NCBI GenBank assembly: GCA_964643615.1
Contig: CAZXTR010000042.1
Location: 1-7,494, forward strand
Reading direction: 5' to 3'
From: CAZXTR01 sp964643615
Lineage (GTDB): Bacteria; Pseudomonadota; Alphaproteobacteria; CAAHEQ01; UBA3637
Length of the DNA stretch: 7,494 nucleotides
Shown: positions 5,693 to 7,494 of the stretch, piece by piece
Layout: the number at the start of each line of letters is the position of its first letter
How positions within the stretch are numbered: position 1 is the first letter of the stretch
The notes under the pieces: model-generated
Databases searched by the model: none
Told to the model about the DNA's origin: nothing
What the model saw: only the letters and a program-made list of their open reading frames with translations
Position numbers and translations under genes: made by a program

Positions 5693-6484
5693 TTAACGAA
5701 ATTGGTTTGTTAGTGTCTTTTGCTCTAAAGCGTTCGTGTTAGCGGTTTCTTTTTTCGATGGAGCATTTTTCGAAATTGAATCAGTTGACGTTTGCTTTAA
5801 TATTGGTTGTCCAGGCGTGTGCAACACTTGAACCAAAAGAATAGTTTTTTGTTGACAGAAACAACGGGGGTATGCAACGTTAACACACTATCACAAATAT
5901 CAATAGAACACTTATCCCCTATATTAAAATAGCGCAAGGTGTTCAAATTTGCTCATTTATTAAAATCACGATTAGCAGTTGCCCGATAGATAGTAATTTT
6001 TCTGCAGATTTTTGTTCGGCCTCGAATGAAAAATAATCGCCTTGTAAGTCAATATGTTCAGGAGACACTTTAGCAAAGTATCGGTTAAATAAAACATACA
6101 CACATTTGAGTCGCGTGACGATATCTCTCAAAGAGGGTCTTGTTTTTTTTGAATAAGACGCTGTTTTTTTGACAACAGAATAGTTTGAGCCGTCCGAAGA
6201 TGGCAAAGGCACCGTTTTTTCGGTATGTATTGTTAATCCAGATGCTGTTGTTTTAATATTTTTATTTAGTGTTTTAAAATTACAATCTTACGCTATATGT
6301 AGCTTTTGTTTTGCGGCGATAGAACGCGATGCAACATCTCGAACAATCTGTTTTTTATACGCGCTTTTTATCTTTATCATCTGAATAACACCCCCTAAAA
6401 GACATAAAGAGCGGTTATAAAAAACTCCCATTTTGACCATTTGAGCACTATAGGATTTAATATACTGCTTTCTTGTGGATTCAT
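5693..6484 (-). pseudogene. Multiply broken gene of unknown family
   Basis: This stretch has no complete gene but reads as degraded coding sequence on the minus strand. A good start exists: ATG at 6484 with GAGGTG 5 nt upstream. That frame stops after 29 codons (TAG 6395-6397). The next frame carries protein-like sequence (YKKQIVRDVASRSIAAKQKL), hits TAA at 6288-6290, then runs open to TGA at 5943-5945, including LRDIVTRLK and SPEHIDLQGDYFSFEAEQKSAEK. A shift at an A5 run (5997-6001) leads to ITIYRATANRDFNK, then TGA (5953-5955), then NTLRYFNIGDKCSIDICDSVLTLHTPVV. A second shift at an A6 run (5845-5850) leads to a polar Ser/Thr/Asn tail ending at 5693. Repaired, it would be about 260 aa. The order (helical N-terminus, linker, a short alpha/beta domain, polar tail) vaguely recalls bitopic inner-membrane secretion or pilus assembly proteins, but I cannot name a family. 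The 89-codon open piece (5943-6212, GTG start) is part of it. The spacer 6485-6545 shows only a TATAAT at 6517-6522. Confidence 0.55.
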
Positions 6485-6545
6485 TATTTCACCTCGTCAT
6501 CATCAATAATGGAATAATTATAAATATTTTTACAAAAAATAAATC

Positions 6546-7494
6546 TTAAATGGAAGCGGGTTCAGGCATGCTTTTATTTTGACTAATTTTTTTAAGAAAA
6601 TAAGATTCATCTTCGCTAGATATGGCAATATGATATTCATCAAAAAGCATCATTAAGCGTTCCAACAACCGTCGTTGAAAGTGGTCTTTATAGCCATCTT
6701 CAGATTCTTCCAGCATTTGTTGAAAGGTATGAACAGCTAAAGAAATCGGCGCAAAAAGCTCTTTTGGCATTTTAGATTCTCTGTATATTCGTTCCAGTCC
6801 CAAAAGACCTGAATCATAAATCAATATCCGGGCATTACGCACAGGGATTCCCGCTTTGACTGCCATAGCATATTCAAAAAATTTCATATCACCTAAACAT
6901 GCTGCACGTAACAAAAATTGGGGGAACAATTTATTTTCTTTGTGCAAGTGTAAAACAAAGTTTTTGATTTCGTAATCGGTAGATGTTTCAGAAAGGCTTA
7001 AAATAGCTTTTTCTCTAACGTGCGATACTAACACCGTCACTAAAGGTTGAGGTAAATTTTTTTGTGTTAAAAGCGTTTTTTTCAATTCATCAGAAGCTTT
7101 AGTAATTAACTTTTCAATAATACTAAGGGGCACTTGAGGCCGCACCAATAAAGGAATTTGCACTGATGTGGATTGTTTAAACTTTTCAAACATTGTTTCG
7201 TATGTTTTTTCGGAAATTTGCGCTCCATAGTTGCTGGCTAACAAAGCCACAGGTTTTTCACCTCCTTCGTTTACCAAAGAAGCGCAAACAATTGGAGAAA
7301 CAGTCTTCCTTTGAGCTACGGCACACTGTTTAGCTTCATCTTTTGTCTGTAAAATTTTAATTAAATCGCTATCAGAAATAGCGTCCAAATATTTCAAAAA
7401 AGGCACAGCAACTTTGGATACGTCATAAATAATTTTTTGCACAATGTCTTGAGGTAAAAAGGAGCATTCTTTTAAACTTTGTGATAAATCTTCA
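6546..7494 (-). CDS. DUF2336 alphaproteobacterial alpha-helical protein (N-terminus outside window)
   Basis: The frame is open to the right edge, so the gene starts outside the window; 316 codons are visible. The internal GTG at 7442 is not the real start, because the residues before it (SFLPQDIV) already match the family. DUF2336 members are all-helical, repeat-containing proteins of about 360-380 aa found in Alphaproteobacteria, with no established general function. The matching pattern is: LPQDIV, then YDVSKVAVPFLKYLDAISDSDLIKIL (family 'di..VA.PvLr.s..LsD.dLi.iv'), then AVAQRKTVSPIVCASLVNEGGEKPVALLASNYGAQIS (family 'aia.R..ls..vs.aLve.gd..V...Ll.N.ga.is'), then VRPQVPLSIIEKLI (family 'l..R.dLP..l...l'). 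The C-terminal part (about 170-298 counting from the GTG) is Leu-rich helical with an acidic/basic tail and is less conserved. No signal peptide or membrane segment is seen; it is probably cytoplasmic. Its downstream neighbour is the broken gene, 61 nt away. Confidence 0.85.
   Translation of the reverse strand, partial: EDLSQSLKECSFLPQDIVQKIIYDVSKVAVPFLKYLDAISDSDLIKILQTKDEAKQCAVAQRKTVSPIVCASLVNEGGEKPVALLASNYGAQISEKTYETMFEKFKQSTSVQIPLLVRPQVPLSIIEKLITKASDELKKTLLTQKNLPQPLVTVLVSHVREKAILSLSETSTDYEIKNFVLHLHKENKLFPQFLLRAACLGDMKFFEYAMAVKAGIPVRNARILIYDSGLLGLERIYRESKMPKELFAPISLAVHTFQQMLEESEDGYKDHFQRRLLERLMMLFDEYHIAISSEDESYFLKKISQNKSMPEPASI

Noticed and set aside
5667..5698. Direct repeat ATTAACG (5667-5673 and 5692-5698, spaced 25 bp) upstream of the lysozyme gene, with a third TTAAC between.
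   Set aside because: Seven-base AT-rich repeats are expected by chance here, and one copy overlaps the last codons of the broken gene. No promoter pair fits around them convincingly.

Overview
The window looks like chromosome from an AT-rich alphaproteobacterium, probably a host-associated or reduced-genome lineage of the Holosporales/Rickettsiales kind. Three things suggest this. A DUF2336 protein, a family essentially confined to Alphaproteobacteria, lies at the right end. A leuS-type reading frame runs into lptE at the left end, the usual alphaproteobacterial order. Bases are strongly A/T-biased, and decayed coding sequence is present. The exact genus is inference.

Layout. Positions 1-1054 (minus strand) hold the start of lptE (LPS-assembly lipoprotein, cut by the window edge). 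Overlapping it is an intact 263-aa frame that aligns with only the C-terminal part of leucyl-tRNA synthetase; the KMSKS loop is replaced and the catalytic and editing domains are absent. A short divergent spacer with an inverted repeat separates this from a plus-strand pair at 1097-2495: miaA (tRNA A37 dimethylallyltransferase) and a nitroreductase-family flavoprotein starting 1 nt after it. A hairpin with a T tract closes the pair. Everything to the right is on the minus strand: thrS (2610-4529) with a recognisable sigma70-type promoter, a short spacer with a doubtful gene remnant, an exported T4-type (GH24) lysozyme (4739-5590), about 800 bp of broken coding sequence of unknown family (5693-6484), and a DUF2336 protein cut by the right edge.

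How the genes relate. Three features concern tRNA: miaA, thrS and the leuS-derived fragment. Two concern the envelope: lptE for LPS delivery to the outer membrane, and a Sec-exported peptidoglycan hydrolase. Apart from miaA/nitroreductase and the leuS-fragment/lptE overlap, nothing shows the genes working as one system. I see no defence island, CRISPR array, transposon, tRNA or rRNA gene. The most notable item is the stand-alone LeuRS C-terminal protein, either a leuS relic kept open by coupling to lptE or a repurposed tRNA-binding module. Next are the periplasmic lysozyme and the multiply broken gene beside the DUF2336 locus.
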